From Gonocerus acuteangulatus (Eukaryota > Arthropoda > Insecta > Hemiptera > Coreidae): DNA of 64,000 bases. The notes under the pieces were generated by a model. The model was not told the DNA's origin, ran no database searches, and saw only the letters and a list, made by a program, of their open reading frames with translations. Positions 11,291 through 21,727 of the stretch are shown here, in pieces (position 1 is the first letter of the stretch; the number at the start of each line of letters is the position of its first letter). Made by a program: the position numbers and the translations under genes. Location of the stretch: NCBI GenBank assembly GCA_946811695.1, contig OX328125.1, forward strand, positions 47,215,395-47,279,394, written 5' to 3'.

Positions 11291-11454
11291 AATAAATATT
11301 GATAACAAAACAGATTTTGTTTGTAATTACATATAAAATCTACCATTCCTTAACTACATGTCAGAGGTAATGAATTTATTTTTTTTGAAAAGTATTTATC
11401 TTGAATCAACACATTAATTAATTGAATTAGAGATCTGTAGTGGCGGCACACAGC

Positions 11455-12758
11455 GGGGCCAAACGACATTTCGTGTTTCAAAAAAGGCTACAGCCTCTAA
11501 ATCCTAAACGATTTCAATGCACATTTTTTTAAAGGAAAGCTAATAAATTGTAGAACAGCTTTGTCAAGATTTTTCTTTTTTGTTTACCCTGTTTATTTTT
11601 TTTATTATTTTTTTTTTTAATTTCTTTATTCAATAAATATAAATATTACAATTGTAATTCAGTTACAATATAGTGTTCCTCTAGACCACATAACTTCGAA
11701 ATTATTTATTATATATGAACTTAGATATTATACATTTAATGTACAGTAATTGTAATGCGAGAGAAAAAATAGCCTGGATTCTTCTCGCTATCTTATAGAC
11801 TTTCTAATGATAACAATAAGTAGGGCTTATTGTTTACAGCTTTATGTCTTAATCCAGTCTGTGTTTGTCTTTATTGGTAGGATGGTGTCTAGTGTCTTTA
11901 TTTTAGTAAGATGTGTTTAGTCCTCTTGTGTATGTATCTACGGGTGCTTGATTTGTCATAGTTACCTATAGCTACCTACCCTGTTTATTAAATTACGTGT
12001 AAATAATTCACAAACTTTTACAATTGAACATAAAATAATATTTCATTTTTCATCTAACTTATATCGGCACTGATATCGTTGAAATTAAACATTCAAATTC
12101 TGATTAGACTTGAAAAAAATCAAAATTTATTATCAACTCATTCAAAAATCATGTTATTTCAATAATTCTCTTTGTTGAATTATGATAAACTTACGTTATA
12201 AAGATGTCAGTCTGATTTTTTCCAAGTCTAATCAGGGTTGAATGTTTAATTTCAACGATATCAGTGCTGATATTAAGTTACGTGAATAATAAAATATTAT
12301 TTTATGTTTGTTTGTAAAAGTTTGTGAATTATTTACACGTAATTTAAAAAACAGGAGAAACAAAAAATAAAAATCTGGCCTGACAAGGCTGTTCTAAATT
12401 TTATTAGCTCTCATTTTAAAAAAATCATTGAAATCGGTTAAGATTTGGAGAATGTAGACGTTTTTGAAACAAAAGCTATTTCCAAAACATATTATTTCTA
12501 TTAATCTCATTGTTGAATTAAGATAGATTTACGTTTTGAAGATGTCAGTCTGATTTTTTCCAAGTAGTAATTTAGGATTTGAATGTTTAATTTCAGCTGC
12601 ATCAATGCATAAATTAAGTTAGATAAAAAAAACAAAAATCTGGCTACACAAAGTTGTTCTAAATTTTATTAGCTTTCATTTTTAAAAAATTCCTTGAAAT
12701 CGGTTAAGATTTAGCCGCGTCTGTAGCCTTTTTCGAAACACGAAATGTCGTTTGGTCC
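11455..12758. mobile_element. 1.3-kb foldback element with long inverted termini
   Basis: The left end GGGGCCAAACGACATTTCG with TGTTTCAAAAAAGGCTACAG is inverted at the right (CTGTAGCCTTTTTCGAAACA, CGAAATGTCGTTTGGTCC). An inner inverted pair (about 11989-12120 and 12213-12347) contains ACGTGTAAATAATTCACAAA and ATTGATATCAGTGC-type blocks. The right half also repeats a module containing TTCTAAATTTTATTAGCT at about 12390 and 12655. There are no open frames. A retroposed fragment has inserted into the left arm at 11598-11977. Confidence 0.8.
11586..11989 (-). mobile_element. Retroposed fragment nested in the foldback element, 12-bp duplication
   Basis: ACCCTGTTTATT occurs at 11586-11597 and again at 11978-11989, bracketing 380 bp of foreign sequence. 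On the minus strand the insert ends with AATAAAGAAATT and an A-rich tail (seen as T-rich at 11598-11622), including a polyadenylation signal. It is therefore a reverse-transcribed copy of an RNA 3' end. The source RNA is not recognised. Confidence 0.85.
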
Positions 12759-12759
12759 T

Positions 12760-13120
12760 ATATTTAATATTTAACCTACTGTATTAAAGAAATTCCGGAG
12801 TATAAAGCTGAATCCACCCGAGAATCTTCGATCCAGTTCTTATGGTTGGTTAATGAACTTAAAAAAATAAATAAAAAAAAGTCTGAAACCTTAATAATTA
12901 TTTATTTTTCCCTTAACTTCCATCGAAAGAAGTTTGATTTGATCCTTAAACAATGAAATGTATATCAAGTTTCTGAATGGCGTCTATAGCCAAAATATTT
13001 ATCTTCTACAACGTAAATATTTTCACAAGATCTATTCAATTATTTATTTTATTCTTTTAAAATATAACTTTCTCATGCAAATTGATTTTTTAACATGAAT
13101 AATTATAAGCTCTGTGTTTT
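12760..13120. other. No gene seen
   Basis: AT-rich sequence between two mobile elements. No frame, splice pair or repeat was recognised. Confidence 0.4.
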
Positions 13121-13180
13121 AGCGCGGTTCCTCCCTCCCACCATAGGGAGGAATCCCGCTTATGAGGTTGACCTTATTGC
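13121..13180 (-). repeat. Terminal hairpin of the TTTTAGCGCGG element family
   Basis: TTTTAGCGCGGTTCC then CTCCCTCCC, a short loop, AGGGAGGAATCCCGC, then TTATGAGGTTGACC. The inverse of this exact arrangement ends the 1.2-kb element at 24578, and a diverged copy starts near 52482. The stem CCTCCCT/AGGGAGG makes a strong hairpin. Only the terminus is preserved here. Confidence 0.75.
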
Positions 13181-13980
13181 TAATATTACCTAATAAATAT
13201 AGATTAAAGGAGAGTATAGTAGCTTTTGGAAAATTATAAAGTAGGTATACATTTTCTGTTTTATAAAACTTGGTAAATATATATTTAACGATCTAAAACA
13301 TTAACAGTAAAGTGTTTTTAGACAATTTAAGATACATGGAGATATTTATAATCAACTTTTTTTAGATTGTTGTTTGATTTTTTTAATACCCAAATAATGT
13401 ATTATTTGCCATTTTGAATTGTTCTGAAAACTTCTGTAAGTTCATATAAACAACCAAATTTTGAAACTAAATAATTATACGTTATTTTCCATCCACTTGT
13501 CGTTAATAAGTTTTTGTTTCCTAAACGTGAATCATATTGTGTCATTATCATGATTATCATTTGAAATGTCCATAGTTTACAAGAGGAATAATTATTGATA
13601 CATAGTCCAGGGGGAGCCTGTAAAAATCTGTAGTTGGTTGTTGAAAAGGGGCAAGCTAATTTTTGCTTAAATGTCTTCGGAACAACTCAAATAACAATAA
13701 TTTATACATAAATAAATGGAAAAATTCCCAAGAACATATACATTTTTTTTTAAATATAATTAATTACGTCCTTTCATACTTCTTACGCAGAATTCACATA
13801 ACTGAAGGTATTTTCCCTAGGCATGTTAGAATTTATTTGCTGTTTTGCAAAGCAACAATTAAATATGAAACTTTTCTCAGCAGCATAAAATGCATTTAGG
13901 ACTTGCATATTTCATGAGGGAAATGAAGATTATATTGTAAAACTACTAAAAAGGCATTTCAATACCCTTTATCAAATCGA
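13181..13980. other. AT-rich unassigned intronic sequence
   Basis: The open frame at 13663-13899 is short and low complexity, so I do not regard it as a gene. No repeat was recognised. Confidence 0.4.
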
Positions 13981-13988
13981 AAAAGTTG

Positions 13989-14040
<52 letters not shown>

Positions 14041-14387
14041 TTATTTTCATAAACATGGCAAAGGTCCAAATAATAGTACTCCAGATTCTTGCACTATTTT
14101 ATTTTTGATACGCCCTACATGTTTCGTGGCCTTATGCCACCTCCTCAGGGGCCACTAAATCCCTATGTGTGGTCAGCTCGCCACCCATACTATGCCAGTC
14201 ATAGTATGGGTGGCGAGCTGACCACACATAGGGATTTAGTGGCCCCTGAGGAGGTGGCATAAGGCCACGAAACATGTAGGGCGTATCAAAAATAAAATAG
14301 TGCAAGAATCTGGAGTACTATTATTTGGACCTTTGCCATGTTTATGAAAATAAATAAATGTACATAAATAAAGGTCACAAATCGTGG

Positions 14388-14444
<57 letters not shown>
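13989..14444. repeat. Near-perfect palindrome, 158-bp arms, bounded by (TA)n
   Basis: The arms 14037-14194 and 14200-14357 are inverse copies with essentially no mismatch around the 5-bp loop CCAGT. The arm contains GAGGAGGTGGCATAAGGCC, CACGAAACATGTAGGGCG and TGCAAGAATCTGGAGTAC. Poly-TA tracts flank both sides (13989-14035 and 14394-14444). It could be a head-to-head duplication of a retroelement fragment. The GAGGTGGC...CACGAAAC order is common in retroelement 3' regions. It would extrude as a long hairpin. Confidence 0.95.
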
Positions 14445-14449
<5 letters not shown>

Positions 14450-15225
14450 TATACATAAAATATATGCACTTCCTCTTTGTAATATTTCCACTGTTTCATG
14501 TGGATTTAGGAACCGTTGGTTGTTGAAATTTGATGCTCTATAAGCAAAATATTATAATTATAATATTAGTTATAAGTCAGCTTGTAAGAATCAGTTTTCA
14601 TTGCGATGCACAAATAGGGTCGGATGAGTTATGTGACTCAGTGACGCAATGAATCATTACAGCAGGACAAAGGCTCCATTAATTACGTTTTCTTTGTTAA
14701 GAATCGCCTTTCTTTTCTTCGAAATTTTGTTTTATGTGTATATATATATACATATTAATTCTTTTGAAAAATTACTCATTGTGTATTTTTACATATATGT
14801 ATGTGTATATATATATATATATATATACACATATTTAATACAATTGGAATAATAACATTGCAACCTGTTCAATTCTTCTTGCTGCAGGCAGGAGTGTTAT
14901 ATCAGTGTTCATGAAGATTGCAGGCTGAAATTATATTCTATTACATTTTCCATTTAATAAGACAATTCATATCATCAGTAAATGGAGCAAAATGAGTTAA
15001 TTAAAAGCCACGTAAACCGAGAATTGAAATTATTTCAGCGGTTTACAACCCATTCCCTTTTATTAAAGAATTCATTTCAAAATCCAGTAAATTTAGATAT
15101 ATTCAACAAACTATTCCTTCTCTATTCTGATTTTGGAAAAACGAGTATGTAATGGTAGTTTAATATCAGAATATGTAGTACTAGCCGTAATGCTCTCGTT
15201 TTATACCGATGTATTTCTTTCTAAT
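14445..15225. other. AT-rich, no gene seen
   Basis: Contains a short (TA)n near 14805-14826. The open frames 14649-14852 and 15133-15330 are short and microsatellite-driven. Nothing was supported. Confidence 0.4.
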
Positions 15226-15228
15226 ATA

Positions 15229-15428
15229 TTAACCCTAGGATGCCAAATGGGGGGCATTTGGAGCCCCCCTTTTCCTTTTTTTATTTATATCATAAAATTT
15301 ATAAAAATTAGGGGAAAAACCTATTTGTGAGAAATACATTCTATTCACAAGGGGGGCTCATTATACTTTAATGAGCCCCCCTTGTGAAAGGTGTAACTGG
15401 CCTTTTAATCTTAGGGTGGTATTGTTAA
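15229..15428. mobile_element. Small hairpin element with piggyBac-like left end (tentative)
   Basis: The left end reads TTAA then CCCTAGGATGCC, the piggyBac-type TTAA/CCCTAG signature. The right end is ATCTTAGGGTGG with TTAA a few bases further (15425-15428), so the inverted termini match only over CCCTA.GAT. Inside, TTCACAAGGGGGGCTCATTA and its exact inverse form a 20-bp-arm hairpin around 15365. A second GGGGGGC/GCCCCCC stem lies at 15249-15275. The hairpins are certain; the superfamily is a guess. Confidence 0.5.
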
Positions 15429-15429
15429 A

Positions 15430-15983
15430 TTTTATTATTTTAAATCCACAGATGTTAATATGTTAGGTATATATTGCTTGTAGTATGAATAAAACATTGT
15501 GGGTAAATACTTTTGTTTTTTATGGTGTTTTAAATTCATTGAACCGATATTATTCTACCTTTCATTCTTTGTTTCATTCATTTGCATTAGTTCAACTTTA
15601 GTTTATACCAGCTAAATGTATTTATTATTCGTAAAATAAATGTTTTATTTTTCAGTGTGAATTCCTTTAAAAAGAAGGTTAATATAAATTGCGTTTTGTA
15701 GATGCTGTGTAATATTCCACTTTTTCAATCAGTCGATTTTACATTCTTTCCCAGAATGTTCTTCTCGGACCTCGAAAGTAGAAAAATTGAAAGTAAGTTA
15801 AATCTTGTCAACACTTCTTCGAGATCTTTAAATATAATCTACTTTGCATTATATGTCATCTGAGATTTTACATTTTGTGGCGGGTTAGTGTTTTGTCTTA
15901 ATGTATAGCCTGTCAAAATATTTTAATGACTCGTATTAATGGGATGCACTATTTACACTCAGTTAATAATTAAGATTATATTT

Positions 15984-16022
<39 letters not shown>

Positions 16023-16070
16023 ACATAATTAAAATTAATATTTCTTTTATTTTTCGACTTTTTAAACAAA
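15430..16070. other. AT-rich, no gene; (CA)n(TA)n microsatellite at 15982-16022
   Basis: There is a compound CA then TA microsatellite near 15985-16022. No coding signal was seen. Confidence 0.45.
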
Positions 16071-16075
16071 TCGGG

Positions 16076-16160
16076 ATGGCACGGTGACCGTGGCTGTTAA
16101 GGCATCAGCACTCCGTTCCTAGGATCGTGGGATCGATTCCCACTAGGGTGGTGGCGTACA
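16076..16160 (+). mobile_element. tRNA-like head of SINE family S2, fragment
   Basis: GGCACGGTGACCGTGGCTG then TTAAGGCATCAGCACTCCG resembles the A-box region of long-arm (Ser/Leu-type) tRNAs. GATCGATTCCCACTAGGG is a B-box-like match. The usual S2 tail is missing. It cannot be a functional tRNA because the acceptor stem does not close. Confidence 0.7.
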
Positions 16161-16626
16161 TCTGATTAATGTTATAGAATCTCAAAACTATAAATTAATA
16201 AAATATATCATAGACTGAAGTTTTCTTCAAATTATTGTTATTTTACTTCTTACAAATTTACATTTTTGACCCACAATCAATAATTTCGAACATTAATTCT
16301 TCAAGTTAATTGATGCGTTTTAATGAACTGAAATTTTATACTTATTCAATAATATTTCGAATCCGAATTTATTCGATAACTGTCTTTACGAAAATAACAG
16401 CAGCCCCACAGTAGGCCAAAATCAATTTTATCACTGCATTAATTTATTTGATTTGTAGACCCCCCCCCCCCCACATATGCGATTTGCTTTATTAAATGAA
16501 GATGTATTTAATTTAAAAGTAAAGAAATTAAAATATAAATTTACACTTATAGAATATCTTATAGTATGAATGGAACCAAAACGAGCTTTAAATAAATTGC
16601 AGTATTTGATCTTTATGGCGATTAAT

Positions 16627-16877
16627 TCTGTACCTTGAAACAAAGATGGCCAGTGTCCATACTCGTGAAATTAGAATAAACTGCAAGAGTGACCTCAGGG
16701 TGGGATAAACGTAATTTTTAAAAGGACCAATGTTAAGGAAAAATATTATTTTCCTGAATAACTAATAATGAAAGACATTGGCCCTTTTAACAATTAATTT
16801 TAACCCTGTGGTCACTCGTGCAGTTCACTTAAATTTCAGAGGTTTAGACATTGGCACTTTTTGTTCCAAGGTACAGC
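16627..16877. mobile_element. 250-bp foldback MITE
   Basis: TCTGTACCTTGAAACAAAGA at the left is mirrored by TTTTTGTTCCAAGGTACAGC at the right. Inner blocks GAGTGACCTCAGGGT / AACCCTGTGGTCACTC and AAAAGGACCAATGTT / ACATTGGCCCTTTT also pair. The arms are about 115 bp and the loop is an AT-rich centre near 16750. No coding capacity. Divergence of the arms suggests an old copy. Confidence 0.85.
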
Positions 16878-17220
16878 ATTTTTTTTTATAAAAACGACTT
16901 TTTTATACACGAGAAAATAGATAATTTAAGAAATTCCAGTGATTTAAAAAAAAAAATAGATTGAAATGTAAAGGAACTTTATTTAACAATGGGCTGCCAT
17001 ATGGTTGTACTGTTTTCTACTTAATGTGCTTCTATTGTGATTGGTATCGTTTTCTTTGATATATATACCATTCTAAAGAAAAGAATGATTGTATTATGAG
17101 ATGTGTATATTAAATACAACGGATTGATTTTGTCAAAAGATTAAAGAGAGTAGATTTATAATATTATTCAAACAGCTGGATGTGAGCTATCGTGAATATA
17201 AAGGATAAGACTTACGATCT

Positions 17221-17476
17221 GTTCTAGATAGAGGCCGAGAGAGGACTAAGGGATGGTGACGGTGTGGTTCTGCTATCTTGGCTTTTTCGTGCTCGCCGTG
17301 ATAAGGATGACAACAGGGAGGCGTACTGTCATCGGGATAAACAAGAGGCTAGTCGTCGACACGTAACTGCTTCAAAACTCATGTTCGAAGGTTTATTGGC
17401 CTCGGGACCAATTAGCAGAGGTAGTTTAGGGGGCAACGCTTACAACTATTATAGTGGCGACACAATCATATCTTAG
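17221..17476 (+). other. Unassigned 70-codon open frame in a GC-richer block
   Basis: From 17264 the frame gives LLSWLFRARRDKDDNREA, then ASRRHVTASKLMFEGLLASG and GNAYNYYSGDTIIS. Base composition is clearly less AT-rich than both flanks. It could be an exon remnant or a piece of an LTR element. I do not recognise it and found no convincing acceptor. It should not be taken as a gene without homology. Confidence 0.25.
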
Positions 17477-17479
17477 CTT

Positions 17480-18020
17480 TCTGCCATTTTAGTCTTAAAT
17501 TACATGAGTATAGTTCACCAAATACTAGATATGGGTGATCTGAATCCATCATTTAAAAGATTGATCTTTTCAACATGATATATCGATTTTTTAAATCGAT
17601 CTCCAAGGGCCGATATTTTAAAGAATCGATCTACCCAAAATATCTTAAAATAATGTGTTTTTTTTATTTCAAATATTTAAATACTTAATCTCACTTCTTG
17701 TAATTCAATAACATTTCTATAATTTAACTGAAGAAGAAATCTACAGAGCAGTGTCCTGTGTCCAGTAACAGACTTTTATTACAAAAATAGCATTATTTAT
17801 TTATTCAGAGGTCTCAATGAGGTGATATGCTCTTTAAGACAATGTGCGAACAAACCTAACAATTATACAGCACCATATGAACGTGATTTACGAATATATA
17901 AACAAAAAACAATGAATAATTGGGAAGATATTTTATAAAATAGTAAAGTTCAGCAAAATTAAAAATAAAACAAAAATAAAGTAAATAAATGTTTAAATTA
18001 CAACATTAAAAATAAAAATA
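17480..18020. other. No gene seen
   Basis: AT-rich. The stretch 17578-17640 contains several ATCGAT palindromes in a degenerate repeat. Nothing else was supported. Confidence 0.4.
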
Positions 18021-18021
18021 T

Positions 18022-18028
<7 letters not shown>

Positions 18029-18076
<48 letters not shown>

Positions 18077-18434
18077 AAAAAAAAAAAAAAAAAATCAGTC
18101 CCGTAACAGGCCACAAGGGCCCAGAGGGGCAGATACTGTAGAGGTATCTGATTCTTGACCATACGGCACACTAGGGAGATAGTGTGGCCAGCACTATGCT
18201 CCGGCCGCCTGATTTTCCCCTTGGCTGCTTCGACTGCTAGAGTCATTAGCACCCAAGGTACCCATTATTAATTAAATTAATTAAAGGCTGGGTGAGCCTA
18301 GGGACGATCTGGGACCCCAAATCCAACCCTCGAACGGCAGCACTAGAAGAAAAAATCTATAGTGCGCGCTCGGGTTTTGAACCTGGTCCTCCAGTTCATT
18401 AGTCGAGTGCTCTACCACTGAGCTAACCTCGCCC

Positions 18435-18491
<57 letters not shown>
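18029..18491 (-). mobile_element. SINE family S3, full copy inserted in (TA)n
   Basis: On the minus strand it starts GGGGGCGAGGTTAGCTCAGT then GGTAGAGCACTCGACTAATG (A box), with GGTTCAAAACCCGAGC as the B box. A shared ~330-nt body contains TGGGTACC, CTAGCAGTCGAAGCAGCC, CTCCGGCC-type and CTCCCTAGTGTGCCGTATGG blocks. It ends GGGACTGATTTT plus about 24 A. Both sides are (TA)n tracts (18029-18070 and 18436-18491), so the target duplication is within TA repeats. Relatives are at 30899-31240 (+), 54450-54655 (-) and 61078-61385 (+). A tRNA-derived SINE transcribed by Pol III is the best reading. Confidence 0.88.
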
Positions 18492-18497
<6 letters not shown>

Positions 18498-18499
18498 GA

Positions 18500-19080
18500 C
18501 ATACAAAAATTGTAATTTTAAATGAATTATAATGTTAAATACATTTTAGTGTTGAATAAATAATAGTGCATTAAAAAAGTTTCAGATATTTTATTATATT
18601 ATACTGTCCCGTGTGACCAATATGTGTAAATCATTTGGTAAGTCATTATACAACGACTCAATGCCGTCAGTTTCTCAAACTAGAGGAAAGAAAGTGAACA
18701 AAGTAGAATGCAATTTATGTAAATAAAATACATTTTAGAAATAAAGCAATGTTTAAAAAAAAAAGTAATAATAAATTAAATTATTTTATAAAACATACAT
18801 TAATAAAAAATAAATAAATAAGAACATAAAACAAAACAATTAAAACAAATATGTAAAGGACATTTTTAAGTTTTTCTGCTAAAGAGTTCCAACTTCCAAA
18901 AAACATCAGGAAGAATTTCACTGCCTATAGAAAGGTACTTAACTATGTTAAAAACCAAATAATTGAATCTTGCAAAAATTTAAAAGGGAAAATATGAAAC
19001 TAATTACTAAGGGGTGTTACCCCTTGTTACAGTAAACACCCATATAAGTGCCCCGGTTTTCGACGGTGAAATTCTTCCTG
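18500..19080. other. AT-rich, no gene seen
   Basis: A-rich and TA-rich sequence with no frame or repeat recognised. Confidence 0.4.
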
Positions 19081-19092
19081 TTGTCTTAAAGA

Positions 19093-19375
19093 ACTGCCTT
19101 AAAAGCGGAGAAAGATAAAGATGCGCCCGTTTAAGTCACAAGACGCCATAGGGGAGTATTTCATCACATCTTTTAACTCCAGTGTTGACGATTCCAAATT
19201 TCCATTGAGATTTGCAAGATATGAGAAATGTGCTCTTAGTAATGCGAGTGCACCACGAATCACGTTGGTCTGGAGGAACTTCGAAGCCTTAGAAATGGCA
19301 GCTGCTTCATTCATATCCAAAGCGACAACAACTGTTTTTATCTTTTCCCAAGCGTGTTAAAATGGGTTTTGGCGG
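19093..19375 (-). pseudogene. Unidentified minus-strand open fragment
   Basis: The minus frame runs HAWEKIKTVVVALDMNEAA, then ISKASKFLQTNVIRGALALL, RAHFSYLANLNGNLESSTLE and LKDVMKYSPMAS, before ending. It looks more protein-like (amphipathic, low repeat content) than random AT-rich frames. I cannot assign a family. A transposase- or element-derived helical domain is a guess. An opposite-strand frame overlaps it and is probably a shadow. Confidence 0.3.
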
Positions 19376-19764
19376 AAGCGACTCTCCTAGTAAAATTTTC
19401 CTGAACGTCTGGACCCGGGAAGATACTTTTAAGAAAATTTGTTTGATCGAGGTAATGAGTTCATTGAATTGTATTTTCTTTTTTAAACGATTGGGTCTGT
19501 ATATGTCATTCCATCGTTGTCTAGGTGATTTTAGGTGATATCATCCTGAATATTTTTTTTTAGGTTCTTCCAAATTTGCAGGAATGATAGTACAAGGCGC
19601 GAATCATATAAAAAAAACGATCATTATCATGTTTAGAAGAAAGGAAAAAAATAGGTGAAACCCTAAGAATCCGGTCCCAACTGATTAAATATGACGGGTT
19701 GAGAATGCAAACAAGGTTTGAAGTTAATTTTAGGAAAAAAAATATCTACTTGACTTATGATATC

Positions 19765-19950
19765 CTGGAGGCCCGGTGGCCGTGAGTGCTAAGGCGTTCG
19801 CACTCCATGCTTAAGGTCATGGGTTCAATAATTTATAGGTAAAAATCCAGTCCATAAGCACCATACCATGATACCATTTTCGTTTTAGTAAAGAAAATGG
19901 TGGAAAGGCTGTGCTTATGGAGTGAGTAGATTTTTACGTATAAAATAAAT
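19765..19950 (+). mobile_element. S2-type SINE head joined to a hairpin body
   Basis: GGAGGCCCGGTGGCCGTGAG then TGCTAAGGCG matches the S2 head. The B box is degraded (GGTCATGGGTTCAATAATTT). The body is an imperfect inverted repeat: GGTAAAAATCCAGTCCATAA ... TTATGGAGTGAGTAGATTTT with GCACCATACC/GGTGGAAAGGC-type inner pairing. It is either a hairpin element inserted in the SINE or a variant S2 subfamily. Confidence 0.65.
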
Positions 19951-20199
19951 GTTAAATGTTCGGGTTTAGAGAATTAAGTCAGGATGTCAAGGCCTAGTAT
20001 ACTGTTGGTTTCAAGTGATTTGAAAATGACATTATGGCCGAAACTTTATGTGTAAGAAGATGAAATTAATAAATGACATTTTGGGTGTGAGGTGATGATC
20101 ATAATAAGGCGTTTTGAAAAGGTTTTACGATGGACATTTGGCAATTCTGTTGCGAAGAAAATTATATTTTACAGTCCCAAATTCTCTAAGAATAGTGCA

Positions 20200-20356
20200 A
20201 AATTACTGTTGAGGCCAGGTGGGCGTGAGTGTTAAGGCGTGCCTAGAGTCCTGTGCTCGATTCCCACAAGGAGGCTAAAAACCGTGGTGACCCGTTTAAA
20301 AAATGTGCGTTATGTATAACTGGACGCTAAAAATTAAAAATAAATAAATTACTGTT
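20200..20356 (+). mobile_element. SINE S2 variant with 11-bp target duplication
   Basis: AAATTACTGTT at 20200-20210 and 20346-20356 brackets the element. The head is GAGGCCAGGTGGGCGTGAGT then GTTAAGGCGTG. The B-box region is GTGCTCGATTCCCAC. The body is short and ends TGGACGCTAAAAATTAAAAA plus TAAATAA. The duplication is exact, so it is a real LINE-mobilised insertion. Confidence 0.88.
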
Positions 20357-21370
20357 ATCAATATATTAAATTTATATTTGATGCCAGAATGAATTACTAA
20401 TAAAGTTAAATTTATCAACATTTACGATTATAACGTATCTCCCCACCAAAATAGTTCATCAGGACGTCCTATCAGTTTTTCGCGCCAGGAAACGAATGAT
20501 GCCTTTATCATAAATAAAAACCATTGCCGGATTTAGGCAATTCAACTCTCGTCATTGCTATTGTCAGTGATTCAAACTAGAAGATAAAATTTATAATAAT
20601 ATAAAAGTTATTATCAACATTATTTTTAGCACAGTCTCAACCTCTTAGTATCGAAAAACGGCGCCCACAAACTTGACCGTATGACGTAATAGTGTTTTAA
20701 CGTCATTTTTCGAGGTCTAGGTTCTCCTCAATTAATCCGCTTAATGTCGGTGAAATCCATGCAACAACCAATTTGAAAGATTTTCTAAAGCTCGAGCGGG
20801 AAAATTGACAAAACGTTTATAACGAAACGTACACATCTTGTATATTTAATGAAACAGTTTTCAACCAAACCAAAAATAATTGGAAATTTCTTAAATGCAA
20901 TCCCGAAATAGCGAATTCTCATTTTATTTTACATTCAAATTATATAAATGCATAGACTTTAAAATCAAACTAAATACGTCGAAGGGAGATTGTATGTAGT
21001 AAACTCCACAGTGATGTATGAACTTCCATGAGTATCAATTTAAACTTATCTTCACAGTCCTGATGAATGCTTGAAACTCATGGCAGAACGTTGGCAAAGA
21101 AAAAAAACTATTTATTTTTTATATAAAGTTTTATTTAAGATTTGTGAATGAAAACAGACTATCTCGGTAGTCTCCAGAATCGGTGATCTCTTCTAAGTAA
21201 ATTAAATATATTTACAGAATTCATACTAAAGTTTTGTCTATAAATTAAATTTTACAAAATTACATAAATAAATATATTAATTCATGAAACTTTATAATGA
21301 GTACCTATATTGTTTTTTTGGTCCTCCTGTGAACAATCAGAATACGGATGACTAATCGCTGTCAGTATTT
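20357..21370. other. AT-rich, no gene seen
   Basis: The stretch at 21060-21110 has a GAAACTCATGGCAGAACGTTGG block like retroelement 3' regions. Nothing firm was found. Confidence 0.35.
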
Positions 21371-21727
21371 GTTAACCATTCTAAAGCACATTTGATACAT
21401 TTTAATTACAGCCCGAATCAAAAATTTTTTTTATCGCTGTGTGTGTTTTTTTTTTCAGTTCCATGAAATATAGGATGCTTATTTCGTATTGTTAACCATT
21501 CTAAAGCACATTTGATACATTTTAATTACAGCCCGAATCAAAAATTTTTTTTATCGCTGTGTGTGTTTTTTTTTCAGTTCCATGAAATATAGGATGCTTA
21601 TTTCGTATTGTTAACCATTCTAAAGCACATTTGATACATTTTAATTACAGCCCGAATCAAAAATTTTTTTTATCGCTGTGTGTGTTTTTTTTCAGTTCCA
21701 TGAAATATAGGATGCTTATTTCGTATT
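21371..21727 (+). repeat. Recent triplication: 120-, 119- and 118-bp identical units
   Basis: Units at 21371-21490, 21491-21609 and 21610-21727 are identical except for a T tract of 10, 9 and 8 bases inside GTGTGTG-T(n)-CAG. Each unit also holds TTAATTACAG. The T(n)CAG block matches a plus-strand 3' splice site. No exon follows it. Confidence 0.97.

Noticed and set aside
18400..18437. Functional tRNA gene (also 16076, 23140, 34400, 51350, 61080, 62540)
   Set aside because: A and B boxes are present but acceptor stems do not pair and SINE bodies or tails follow; all are SINE heads.
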